Positions 17,412 to 24,279 of a stretch of 64,000 nt of DNA are shown piece after piece. The notes below the pieces were generated by a model. It saw only the letters and a program-made list of their open reading frames with translations, was not told the origin of the DNA and did no database searches. The stretch spans positions 310,001 through 374,000 of the forward strand of contig NZ_VCNL01000004.1 in NCBI RefSeq assembly GCF_007671685.1, read 5' to 3'. The stretch is from Halorubrum salsamenti (GTDB taxonomy: Archaea; Halobacteriota; Halobacteria; Halobacteriales; Haloferacaceae). The stretch's first letter is position 1. Every line of letters begins with the position of its first letter. Made by a program: the position numbers and the translations under genes.

Positions 17412-19190
17412 CTACGACGACGCGGGACGCTCGACGCCGCGGATCTCGAACCGCGCGCCGCCGTCGGCCGCGTCGACCGCCTCGACGGTCCACCCGTGGG
17501 CGGTGGCGATCTCCTGTACGATCGCCAGCCCGAAGCCGGTGTTGCCGGCGACGCCGCTCTGCCCGGGCTCGAAGAGGTCGCCGCGGACAGACTCGGGAAT
17601 CCCGGGCCCGTCGTCCTCGACGTAGAACCCGTCCGGCAGGTCGCCGACGCGGATCCGAACGTCGTCGCCGGCGTGTTCGACCGCATTGCGGACGAGGTTC
17701 TCGAACAGGTTCCGGAGCCGGTCCGGGTCCGCCAACGCCTCGCCGTCGGCCTCGTTCGACAGCGAGGCCGGGCCGGTGTCGACCGTCTCCCAGCTGTCGG
17801 CGGCGACCTCGGCGATCGCGACCCGCTCCGGGTCGCCGACGCTCTCCCCCTCGCGAGCGAGCGTGAGCGTGTGTTCGACGATGGACTCGATGCGATCGAG
17901 CGCGTCGGCGGCGGTGTCCAGGTGTTCCGGGTCGTCCGCCAGCTCCCGCGCCAGCTCGACCCTCCCCTGCGCGACGTTGAGCGGGTTCCGGAGGTCGTGC
18001 GAGACGATGCCCGCGAACGCGTCGAGGCGCTCGTTCTGGCGTTGGAGCGCCGCCTCGCGCTCCTTGAACGCCGTGATGTTCTCCTGGAAGCCGACCCACT
18101 CCGAGACGGAGCCGTCGCCGTCGCGGATCGGCGCGACGCTGACGCGGTTCCAGAACGGCGTGTCGTCCTTCCGGTAGTTCAACAGCTCGACGCTCGCCGG
18201 CTCCTGGGCGTCGATCGCCTGGCGGAGCCGGGCGACGGGCTCCGGATCGGTGTCGTCTCCCTGCAGGAACCGACAGTTGACGCCGACCGCGTCCCCGCGG
18301 TCGTAACCGGTCATCTCGACGAACCGGTCGTTGACGTACACCATCGGGTTGTCCGGCAGGTCCGGATCGGTGATCGTGATACCGACGGGCGCCTCGTCGA
18401 GCGCCCGCGTCTTCGTCTCCAGCTCCTCGCGGCGCGCGCGCTCGTCGGAGACGTCTCGGAGGATACCGACGCTCCCCTCGAACGACTCGCCCTCGTACGG
18501 GAGCGCGGCCATGTGGTCTCGGCAGGGGACCGGCTCGCCCTCCTTCGGGACGATGTCGACCGAGAAGCGCTCCACGTCGGAGCCGGAGCTCGAGAGGACC
18601 CGCCCGAGTCGGTCCTCGGCCTCTTCGACCGCGTCGTCGTCCTTTATCAGCGCCGGGGTGCTACCGACGAGCTCCGCTCGGTCGTAGCCGGTCAGCTCCG
18701 CGAACGGCTCGTTGACGAACCGGAAGACGCCGGTCTCGTCGACGACGTACACGGGATACCCGAGCGCGTCGATGACCGTGGAGTAGCGGTCGGCGATCTC
18801 GCGGGTCCGGTGCTCCGCGACCGCCTGCTCGACACGGTTCGCGAGCCGGCGGAGCTGCTCGGGACCGCCCTTCTGGAAGTACCCCGTGACGCCCGCGTTG
18901 AGCGCCCGACTGGCGATCTCCTCCGACCCCTTCCCGGTGTAGAGGACGAACGGGAGCCGGCGGTGCGCCGAGTGAACGGCCTCGAAGAGCTCCAGCCCGT
19001 CCGTGCCGGGCATGTCGTAGTCGCTGACGACGCAGTCGAACTCCGCCTCGTCGAGGGCGTCGAGCGCGGCCGACGGCTCCGTGACGCTCGTCACCGCGAC
19101 GGACTCCAGCTCGCGTTCGAGGTACGCCTCCGCGAGGTCCAGCACGGACGGGTCGTCGTCGACGTGCAACACGTCGATCCGTTCGGACAT
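17412..19190 (-). CDS. Hybrid sensor histidine kinase: receiver-PAS-LOV-HisKA-HATPase
   Basis: This 592-residue cytoplasmic signalling protein has an N-terminal receiver domain (1-120, acceptor D57). A PAS domain spans about 130-250. A second PAS domain (about 260-378) has LOV motifs: GVNCRFLQ with C306, NYRKDDTPFWN with N338 and N348, and GFQ with Q369. These are the flavin-contact and adduct residues of blue-light LOV domains. The kinase core has H398 (FAGIVSHDLRNPL), an N box (NLVRNAVEHA), G1 (VEDDGPGIPE) and G2 (GNTGFGLAIV). No membrane segments are seen. A receiver at the N-terminus means it also takes input from another kinase. No dedicated output regulator is adjacent. Confidence 0.88.
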   Translation of the reverse strand: MSERIDVLHVDDDPSVLDLAEAYLERELESVAVTSVTEPSAALDALDEAEFDCVVSDYDMPGTDGLELFEAVHSAHRRLPFVLYTGKGSEEIASRALNAGVTGYFQKGGPEQLRRLANRVEQAVAEHRTREIADRYSTVIDALGYPVYVVDETGVFRFVNEPFAELTGYDRAELVGSTPALIKDDDAVEEAEDRLGRVLSSSGSDVERFSVDIVPKEGEPVPCRDHMAALPYEGESFEGSVGILRDVSDERARREELETKTRALDEAPVGITITDPDLPDNPMVYVNDRFVEMTGYDRGDAVGVNCRFLQGDDTDPEPVARLRQAIDAQEPASVELLNYRKDDTPFWNRVSVAPIRDGDGSVSEWVGFQENITAFKEREAALQRQNERLDAFAGIVSHDLRNPLNVAQGRVELARELADDPEHLDTAADALDRIESIVEHTLTLAREGESVGDPERVAIAEVAADSWETVDTGPASLSNEADGEALADPDRLRNLFENLVRNAVEHAGDDVRIRVGDLPDGFYVEDDGPGIPESVRGDLFEPGQSGVAGNTGFGLAIVQEIATAHGWTVEAVDAADGGARFEIRGVERPASS

Positions 19191-19361
19191 GGCACGGTCT
19201 ACTCGGTCGCCGGATAAACGGATGTCGGCTTCTGTATCAGTCGTGAGGATCGGGGGCGTCGTCGACCGCGGCCACCGGCGTTCACCGCGACGCGACGCCG
19301 GAGTTCCACTACCGCCGCGCGTGGCTGATTCTTAAGGCCGCGCGGCGCGGAGCCTCGTGCG

Positions 19362-19502
19362 ATGGCGGGCGGAACGCTCCCCGGAACCGACGCGGACGAC
19401 GACGCGGAGAGCGACCGCGTCGTGTTCCACGTCGACATGGACTGCTTTAACGTTTTGCGAGCGCCTGCGACGCCCCGAGCTGGCGGGCGAGCCGATCGTC
19501 GT
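19362..19502 (+). pseudogene. Broken 5' fragment of dinB left of the island
   Basis: From ATG 19362 the frame reads MAGGTLPGTDADDDAESDRV and continues to the polymerase IV active-site start HVDMDCF. Substitutions and a 2-nt deletion around 19447-19456 then shift the frame, and similarity to dinB stops at 19502. A TATA-like TTCTTAAGG (19329-19337) stands 25-33 nt before the ATG. So this is probably the original dinB promoter and start, now cut off from the gene body 10.8 kb away. Confidence 0.85.
19399..19502 (+). repeat. Left direct repeat (attL-like) of the island
   Basis: 104 nt match 30265-30370 except for a cluster of substitutions and a 2-nt gap near 19448-19456. The first 49 nt are identical. 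Within these, GACGCGG (19401-19407) and CCGCGTC (19415-19421) form a perfect inverted repeat around a 7-nt spacer, the form expected of a tyrosine recombinase crossover site. Confidence 0.8.
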
Positions 19503-19785
19503 TGTCGGGCGATTTCGACGGTCAGAGCCGTCGATATCGGGCGGAGACGCCCCCCGTGTTGACGCGTCCAACGTGTCCGTGTGTCTGACCCTGTCGCCGT
19601 CTCGGATGTTCACCGTGTGCATCCGTCGTCGAGATAACAAAACCGAACGTCACGGCAAATGTCGCTGGTTCAATAGCCATCGTTCGGGAGCATCCGTACC
19701 ATAGGCGAAGTGATCGAATCAATAACAGAGACAGTAATAGGTCCGACAGTCACCTCAAAACGGTCCAATTGCTACGAAACAACAC

Positions 19786-19920
19786 AATTAATATCGTGGA
19801 GTCCTATAGCAGATTGTAGGGACGAAGTCCCGAAGAAGTGGTGTGTCGGAGACCACCCGACTTGGGACAAGTCGCAACCCCGTGACACAGGGCTTCGTGA
19901 CAACGCTATACTATCCGTTT
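19786..19920 (+). ncRNA. Candidate structured RNA with three successive hairpins
   Basis: Behind a TATA-like AATTAATA (19786-19793) come three perfect hairpins starting where a transcript should begin. They are GGGAC/GTCCC (19819-19831), GTGGT/ACCAC (19838-19856) and CGACTTG/CAAGTCG (19858-19874, 3-nt loop). A T-run follows at 19918-19921. The surrounding gap 19503-20341 holds no convincing gene. The RNA is predicted from pattern alone. Confidence 0.4.
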
Positions 19921-20341
19921 TAACGAATAATATCCGTACCTACGGGATCTTCCGTGAGTGTAACTCGGGGGGATCTTGTGGTAATAACTCTCGGGTATGA
20001 AATGCTAGCGTGAGGTGGTATCGCGGGTGAGTATACTGTCGCTACATGAGACACACATCAAGAATATTATGAAGATACACGATTTATTTTTCGAAATATA
20101 GGTTACGAGAAAGTGAGGGGAGTTACGTCATGCGATTTTGGGTAGGCTGTCGTAGTACCATTGTACGAGATCACTGAGTTTATGCCAAGTTATGAAATTA
20201 CAACCACAGCAGAGCGGGCATCTGGTGCCCCGCACTACACTCTCACTATCTGCGAGCGATTGAGGAAAGAATAGAGCCGTCTAAGCGACAGTTGTTATGT
20301 CCGTTCCGCGGGTAACTGTAACAAATCAGCGTCTGTGAGTA

Positions 20342-20770
20342 TCATCGGCGACCGCTTACAATATCGGATACGTATTGTGAGATTGTACTGTTTGTTAGAT
20401 CCATCTCTTGAGCTATCTGCTCAATTGACTGATCGTGAATGGCGAACAGATAAGCAGCGATGTATGGTTTCCCGTGAGCACCAATGTTCACAGGCACATA
20501 TCCTCGGTCTGCTTCATCATCTCGACAACCTGTTTCCGAGGTGATCGCGGCCCATGCTAATGCTCTCCGACGCGTTCGGTCAGCTGGGACCAGTTCCTCA
20601 TTTGTGAATACATAGTGATTTTTTGGAGTATCAACCCAGTAGCGAACCTTCTGTGGGGCCTCCTCCGAAGATCCAGTCTCATTATCAGGCGCTCTCTGTC
20701 CAGGAGCCGATTCTGAGCGGTACACCGAAACATAATCACCATAGTTCGCTATCTGTGTTTCGTCAGTCAT
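20342..20770 (-). CDS. Helix-turn-helix protein of the island
   Basis: In this 142-residue protein the C-terminal 35 residues (SIEQIAQEMDLTNSTISQYV) form a clear helix-turn-helix. The central part, VRYWVDTPKNHYVFTNEELV and AHGKPYIAAYLFAI, looks like a small globular domain. Similar proteins occur on haloarchaeal plasmids and proviruses. It is the only obvious DNA-binding regulator of the island and could bind the palindrome upstream at about 20.87 kb. Confidence 0.7.
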   Translation of the reverse strand: MTDETQIANYGDYVSVYRSESAPGQRAPDNETGSSEEAPQKVRYWVDTPKNHYVFTNEELVPADRTRRRALAWAAITSETGCRDDEADRGYVPVNIGAHGKPYIAAYLFAIHDQSIEQIAQEMDLTNSTISQYVSDIVSGRR

Positions 20771-20857
20771 AGAGAACTGACCCAGCTTTTGTGGGATACA
20801 TATACCGCAGGTTGGCTGGCATCTGTGAACGTTATATACACATCACGCCAAGGAAAT

Positions 20858-20884
20858 ATACATTTTGTCTAATACATTTTGTAT
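20858..20884. promoter_or_regulatory. Repeated operator-like sites upstream of the HTH gene
   Basis: ATACATTTTGT occurs twice in direct orientation (20858-20868 and 20872-20882, 14-nt period). The second copy extends to a perfect palindrome ATACA-TTT-TGTAT (20872-20884). This lies about 90-110 nt upstream of the HTH gene in an AT-rich stretch. Binding by the HTH protein is inferred. Confidence 0.4.
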
Positions 20885-21015
20885 ATGTTAGCCGATGGTG
20901 ACCCAGCAGTCATGCACCTGATATTTAATTTGAAGCCCGAATAGCCGATGTTTTTTCACTTAGAATATCAGAACCCATAATATCCAAACTAATTATTATT
21001 GTAATATTCTCTTTG

Positions 21016-21054
21016 GGGGTGGCACCCCGATGCTTTTTATGTTGGAAGGCATCG
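21016..21054 (+). promoter_or_regulatory. TATA-like box flanked by inverted repeats
   Basis: TTTTTAT (21034-21040) is enclosed by CGATGC (21028-21033) and GCATCG (21049-21054). It is preceded by the near-perfect palindrome GGGGTG-G-CACCCC (21016-21028). A transcript starting 24-27 nt downstream would begin at about 21063, exactly where the folded RNA region starts. Confidence 0.45.
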
Positions 21055-21062
21055 GTTAAGTT

Positions 21063-21205
21063 GCGAACGAGGGGTAGAAGGCTCGTCTCGGCAGTAGAGG
21101 CGACTTACACACTCGGTAGAGGTATCTCTCTCGTTCGTTGAATGAGATGGGTGCGGCCTGTGGAAAGCAAGCACCCATCAAGCACCCACGGCCACCGTGG
21201 TGAAC
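21063..21205 (+). ncRNA. Candidate structured RNA or structured leader
   Basis: CGAACGAG (21064-21071) pairs with CTCGTTCG (21130-21137) and closes two inner hairpins: TCGTCTC/GAGGCGA (21083-21103, one G-U) and AGAG/CTCT (21118-21129). This makes a three-way junction. Two more perfect stems follow: GATGGGTGC/GCACCCATC (21146-21179) and CCACGG/CCGTGG (21186-21200). The GC-rich block stands out in AT-rich surroundings. It ends about 80 nt before the nuclease-like gene, so it is either a standalone RNA or an unusually long 5' leader. Confidence 0.5.
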
Positions 21206-21282
21206 GCCGCAGGCTCAAGTAGCCGTATATCGGCGATCATCCTGAGTCCTTCGGTGAAACGGTGGGTCCAAGAGAGACATCC

Positions 21283-21825
21283 ATGAGCAACGAGCACACC
21301 GATAAGACGACCGAATCGCCGAAGACGGAACCCGCACCAACACCGCTTATCTCGGCGGCAGATGTACCGATCGCCGATCGTCCGACAGTACACATTCCTG
21401 AAGAACGAGTGTACCCACTAACGGAACACGCAAGACGGATCGCCGATACGTGGTCGGGAACGACAGATGACCACCTCACAGGTCTGCTTGGGGAGGACGG
21501 GGTCGCAAAGCGTCTCGGTATCGGCGATCGGCTTGACGTGGAGGTCTACACTGACGGAGGGGACGGCGGAGTCGACTTACGCTACCGTGGGGCGACGATC
21601 GACGTGAAGACCGTGGGGCGTCGTCGATCGGATCCCGATCTCACCGTCGACGGCTACAGTCCGTTGGACGCTGACTACTACGCGCTTGCGTCCCGTGTCG
21701 GTGAGACAGACATCCGCCTCATCGGATACGCCCCACGGGATTTTGTCGCCAACGCACCCACGTTTAGATACGAGGATCGGCCATACCATCTCGTGGAACA
21801 AGAGTACCTGTTCCCGTTCCTGTGA
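21283..21825 (+). CDS. PD-(D/E)XK nuclease-like protein
   Basis: The 180-residue protein has the restriction-endonuclease-like core: helix Glu in GLLGEDGVAKRLGIGDRLDV (E71), then DGGVDLRYRGATIDVKTVG with D98, D107 and K109 as the metal-binding D...DXK triad. A long polar N-terminus precedes the domain. Family members include Holliday-junction resolvases, restriction enzymes and viral exonucleases, and which one this is cannot be read. An in-frame ATG seven codons upstream (21262) is an alternative start. It lies behind the structured-RNA region. Confidence 0.65.
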   Translation: MSNEHTDKTTESPKTEPAPTPLISAADVPIADRPTVHIPEERVYPLTEHARRIADTWSGTTDDHLTGLLGEDGVAKRLGIGDRLDVEVYTDGGDGGVDLRYRGATIDVKTVGRRRSDPDLTVDGYSPLDADYYALASRVGETDIRLIGYAPRDFVANAPTFRYEDRPYHLVEQEYLFPFL

Positions 21826-21920
21826 GAACGTCCGAATGGGAACGACGGGTCGATATTCGCGGACAGGATCTTCCGTCGCCGTCGGCGAAGAAATAGACGG
21901 TCCGCGGGGTAGTTTCCCCG

Positions 21921-22283
21921 TTACGCTAATTCTGCGGTCACGTTGACCGACTCTACCTTGTGGGTATCGGCGTCCCCCTTCACCGTGGCTCGAATACACG
22001 CATCACCGTGATCCTCGATATCAAGAGGCTTTGTCACGGTAAAGACGATTTTCCCGTTAACTATCTCGGGGTGGAACGGATCGGGATCGAACAAGAGACT
22101 GTGTAAGACCGCCCCCGCGGGACGGATGAGTCCGTGGGTGTTGACTGAAACACGTTCGTCGTCGACGGTGAGACTGCGGACGTTACGGGCAACAGTACGG
22201 ACGGCGTCGTCGGACGGGATCGGGATCGTCGACAGCTCTGCGTCCGTCGGCATACTCACGTCGTTCCAGTTGCGTTCGTTCAT
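21921..22283 (-). CDS. Island protein of unknown function
   Basis: I do not recognise this 120-residue acidic protein. No membrane segment is present. The sequence alternates short predicted strands (LTVDDERVSVNTHGLI, GKIVFTVTKPLDIEDHGDA, ACIRATVKGD), suggesting a beta-rich fold. Its ATG overlaps the stop of an upstream broken frame (ATGA), so it was probably second in a small operon. It is convergent with the nuclease-like gene. Confidence 0.5.
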   Translation of the reverse strand: MNERNWNDVSMPTDAELSTIPIPSDDAVRTVARNVRSLTVDDERVSVNTHGLIRPAGAVLHSLLFDPDPFHPEIVNGKIVFTVTKPLDIEDHGDACIRATVKGDADTHKVESVNVTAELA

Positions 22284-22384
22284 TGACCCACCCCACTTGT
22301 GTCCGCCGCGTACGGGGCGACGACGGCGATCTCGTCGGCAAGTGGATTGGTTCCGTCGTCGACGACGGCGTCTCTACATCGCTC
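22280..22384 (-). pseudogene. C-terminal remnant of an upstream operon gene
   Basis: The frame ending at TGA 22280-22282 reads NPLADEIAVVAPYAADTSGV near its end and has codon use like a real gene. It overlaps the next ATG in an ATGA junction. However, it has no start codon and is cut by a stop after 34 codons. A different frame continues upstream with acidic sequence (PHDEADDAQIDDNHAESDVE), so a frameshift may have split the gene. Confidence 0.3.
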
Positions 22385-22520
22385 TCAGCATGGTTGTCGT
22401 CGATCTGTGCGTCGTCTGCTTCGTCGTGAGGCTTAACGCCTCGTGTGTTGTTGATATATGTAGAAACGAGTGCTACCCACTCGTACCACCCCGAATCGGC
22501 GGATGACGCAGATACGCTAA

Positions 22521-22949
22521 CTCCCAGAAGCTCTGTTGAAACCCTCCGCAGGTGACACACTGTCTTGGTTGCGATCAATACAGGAGGTAGAAATATCATC
22601 CTGGGATTTGATTTGTTGAGGGAATGGCTAAGAACAGAATCAAAGAGAGACTACAGGAAGTACAAGAAGGAGACTACTTGCTGTGGAATGGAAGGACCAG
22701 CCCTCAACCCGTTACAAGCGTCAATGATGACACGTTTGTCGTGGAAGGAAGACAGGGAGGGAGGTATCGATTCTATACCTCTGGGGTTCCAAGGTTGACC
22801 AATCTAAACAGTAGAAACGACTTTGACGTTGACGAGGTGACCGTCCTCCGATCTCTATCCTCAATCAATAAGTAAGCACTTTTCAGCGATCAGCTGTGTC
22901 GGCTGATAATATATCTGAATAGTAGGATTTCAACAGAGCCCTCCCAGAA
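22521..22949. mobile_element. MITE-like insertion with 9-bp target duplication
   Basis: CTCCCAGAA occurs at 22521-22529 and 22941-22949. Between them a 411-bp segment starts GCTCTGTTGAAACC and ends with GGATTTCAACAGAGCC, whose reverse complement is GGCTCTGTTGAAATCC. These are clear terminal inverted repeats. No transposase is encoded, but one 83-codon gene is carried. It is either a non-autonomous element or a deletion derivative of an insertion sequence. Confidence 0.75.
22624..22875 (+). CDS. Passenger protein of the MITE-like element
   Basis: This 83-residue protein of unknown function starts MAKNRIKERLQEVQEGDYLL. It contains a compact beta-type pattern: GDYLLWNGRTSPQPVTSVND, DTFVVEGRQGGRYRFYTSGV and VDEVTVLRSL. 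That is reminiscent of small SH3-like folds, but this is only a guess from pattern. The gene fills most of the element between its inverted repeats, so it moves with it. Confidence 0.5.
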   Translation: MAKNRIKERLQEVQEGDYLLWNGRTSPQPVTSVNDDTFVVEGRQGGRYRFYTSGVPRLTNLNSRNDFDVDEVTVLRSLSSINK

Positions 22950-22950
22950 A

Positions 22951-23457
22951 GTGGGCACCCAAACAGAGAGGTTCCTAACACTACCCGACTCCCCACGGGG
23001 TCAATTAGCGAGAGATCCGCAGTGTGAAAACGGGGTGGAGGTCCTCCCCAATCACGGATTTTTCGTCACCCTTCTAGGCCATTATAGGGACTTCCTGCGG
23101 ACAAGAATCACTCGGTGCATCCTGCACAGAACGACTCGGTCCGCTGAGATACCACTATCTGATTATCTCTCGTTGAACCCAATAGTTACCACCGATTCAG
23201 TAAAGAATGGATATGTGAGTCAACCTACGGATTGGACGGTTTTTCGGGACATGCTAATCGGAACAACAGCAGGTATGATCTCATACGCAGGTATGAGTGG
23301 AGGGATCGTCTCTGGATTTGGTACATCATTTTTATACTATATTTTCGTCATAGTGTCCCTCCGTATTTTGCGAAAAATTCTCGATTGGGGTGATAACGAG
23401 GAAATCGACGATGAGGAAGAAGAACGGCCACATCAAGAAATAAAATACGCCTCTTAA
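22951..23457 (+). CDS. Possible membrane protein right of the MITE
   Basis: The open frame gives 168 residues from GTG 22951. The C-terminal half is convincing: two hydrophobic stretches (RDMLIGTTAGMISYAGMSGG, FGTSFLYYIFVIVSLRILRK) and an acidic tail DWGDNEEIDDEEEE. The N-terminal half is unusual and the true start may be internal, for example Met at about residue 101. The MITE sits immediately upstream and may have displaced its promoter. Confidence 0.4.
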   Translation: MGTQTERFLTLPDSPRGQLARDPQCENGVEVLPNHGFFVTLLGHYRDFLRTRITRCILHRTTRSAEIPLSDYLSLNPIVTTDSVKNGYVSQPTDWTVFRDMLIGTTAGMISYAGMSGGIVSGFGTSFLYYIFVIVSLRILRKILDWGDNEEIDDEEEERPHQEIKYAS

Positions 23458-23527
23458 TGAAATATTGATAGTGGCTTCCTTCTAAAATGTCATTTACAAC
23501 GTTCCGCGGGCGACACTGTCGGTCTCA

Positions 23528-23707
23528 ATGTCCGTCGTCCCCTCGAAGATCGATACACAGTCCACTGTGAAAGACGTACAGACAGGTGAGGAGCCGTCGG
23601 ACAACGATCCGATAGACGACTATGAGATGGGATACGGAACGGCCCCTGATCACCCTGTCAGTACATCGTCGTCGACAGAGACGATCAATAGGTCACTGAG
23701 TACGTAG
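23528..23707 (+). CDS. Possible 59-residue acidic protein
   Basis: The short frame begins MSVVPSKIDTQSTVKDVQTG and continues with EEPSDNDPIDDYEMGYGTAP. It is polar and acidic without domains. Its end overlaps the convergent membrane-protein gene by about 58 nt on the opposite strand, which weakens the case. Codon use is compatible with a gene, and no promoter is evident. Confidence 0.3.
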   Translation: MSVVPSKIDTQSTVKDVQTGEEPSDNDPIDDYEMGYGTAPDHPVSTSSSTETINRSLST

Positions 23708-23889
23708 AACAGGAACAATCCGACGACGAGGGCGTTTATCACTCCCCCTACGAGAAGCAGACCACCGCCGCCTGTTGGGGAGCTTATCATCAGGAGAATC
23801 ACCCACCACAGCAGCGAGAATACCATTGAGCCAATAGTCCATACGAGACCGTAGCCGAGCCACGGGACGTGCTCCGCTTCTGAATCCAT
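23650..23889 (-). CDS. Two-pass membrane protein of the island
   Basis: The 79-residue protein (88 if ATG 23916 is used) has two hydrophobic helices, WTIGSMVFSLLWWVILLMIS and LLLVGGVINALVVGLFLFYV, separated by a Gly-rich turn. It ends in acidic sequence SVDDDVLTG. The compact size and helical hairpin resemble small viral or plasmid membrane proteins, but no function can be named. Confidence 0.5.
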   Translation of the reverse strand: MDSEAEHVPWLGYGLVWTIGSMVFSLLWWVILLMISSPTGGGGLLLVGGVINALVVGLFLFYVLSDLLIVSVDDDVLTG

Positions 23890-23990
23890 ATCTGTCGTTT
23901 TCCAATCCGATTTCAAAAATGTATTTGAGTCAATAATATCGACGAGAAGGACGCAGTGGTAATATGTGGTTGTGACTCACTAGCACAGAC

Positions 23991-24143
23991 ATGAGAGACA
24001 AGCCGAGTCTTGATCTGGACGCAGAGACACGCGCAGAACGGTTGCGAGAAACAGATTATCCAGCCGCGGATCTCTGTGATGTACTCATTCAGTTAGACGA
24101 AGCGTCAGAGAGCGACTCAACACACGGTGACGAAGATAACTGA
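23991..24143 (+). CDS. Small acidic protein, paralogue A
   Basis: 50 residues starting MRDKPSLDLDAETRAERLRE and ending DVLIQLDEASESDSTHGDED. It matches the 53-residue product at 25011-25172 in layout: DK-x-S start, E-x-RA, then VLIQLD or MLVQLD, then STHGD plus an acidic end. Two preserved copies 1 kb apart argue that the frame is real. Function unknown. Confidence 0.5.
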   Translation: MRDKPSLDLDAETRAERLRETDYPAADLCDVLIQLDEASESDSTHGDEDN

Positions 24144-24279
24144 CGAGTAGTTCTGATATCGACCTCTCGAAGTGTCAGAACGCCCCTAATCACTTCCTGC
24201 TGTACGGACGCTATGCTCAAAGATTGGTCTGAACACTTATCAACACAAAATAAATGACCAATCGTGCTCGAATGGCGAT

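Noticed and set aside
19710-20000. 96-residue open frame at the left island end
   Set aside because: The frame runs through three perfect hairpins, its composition is not protein-like, and no homologous pattern is seen. I treat the region as a candidate RNA.
22565-22798. 77-residue frame overlapping the MITE passenger gene
   Set aside because: It is out of frame with the better-composed 83-residue gene and consists mostly of its shadow.
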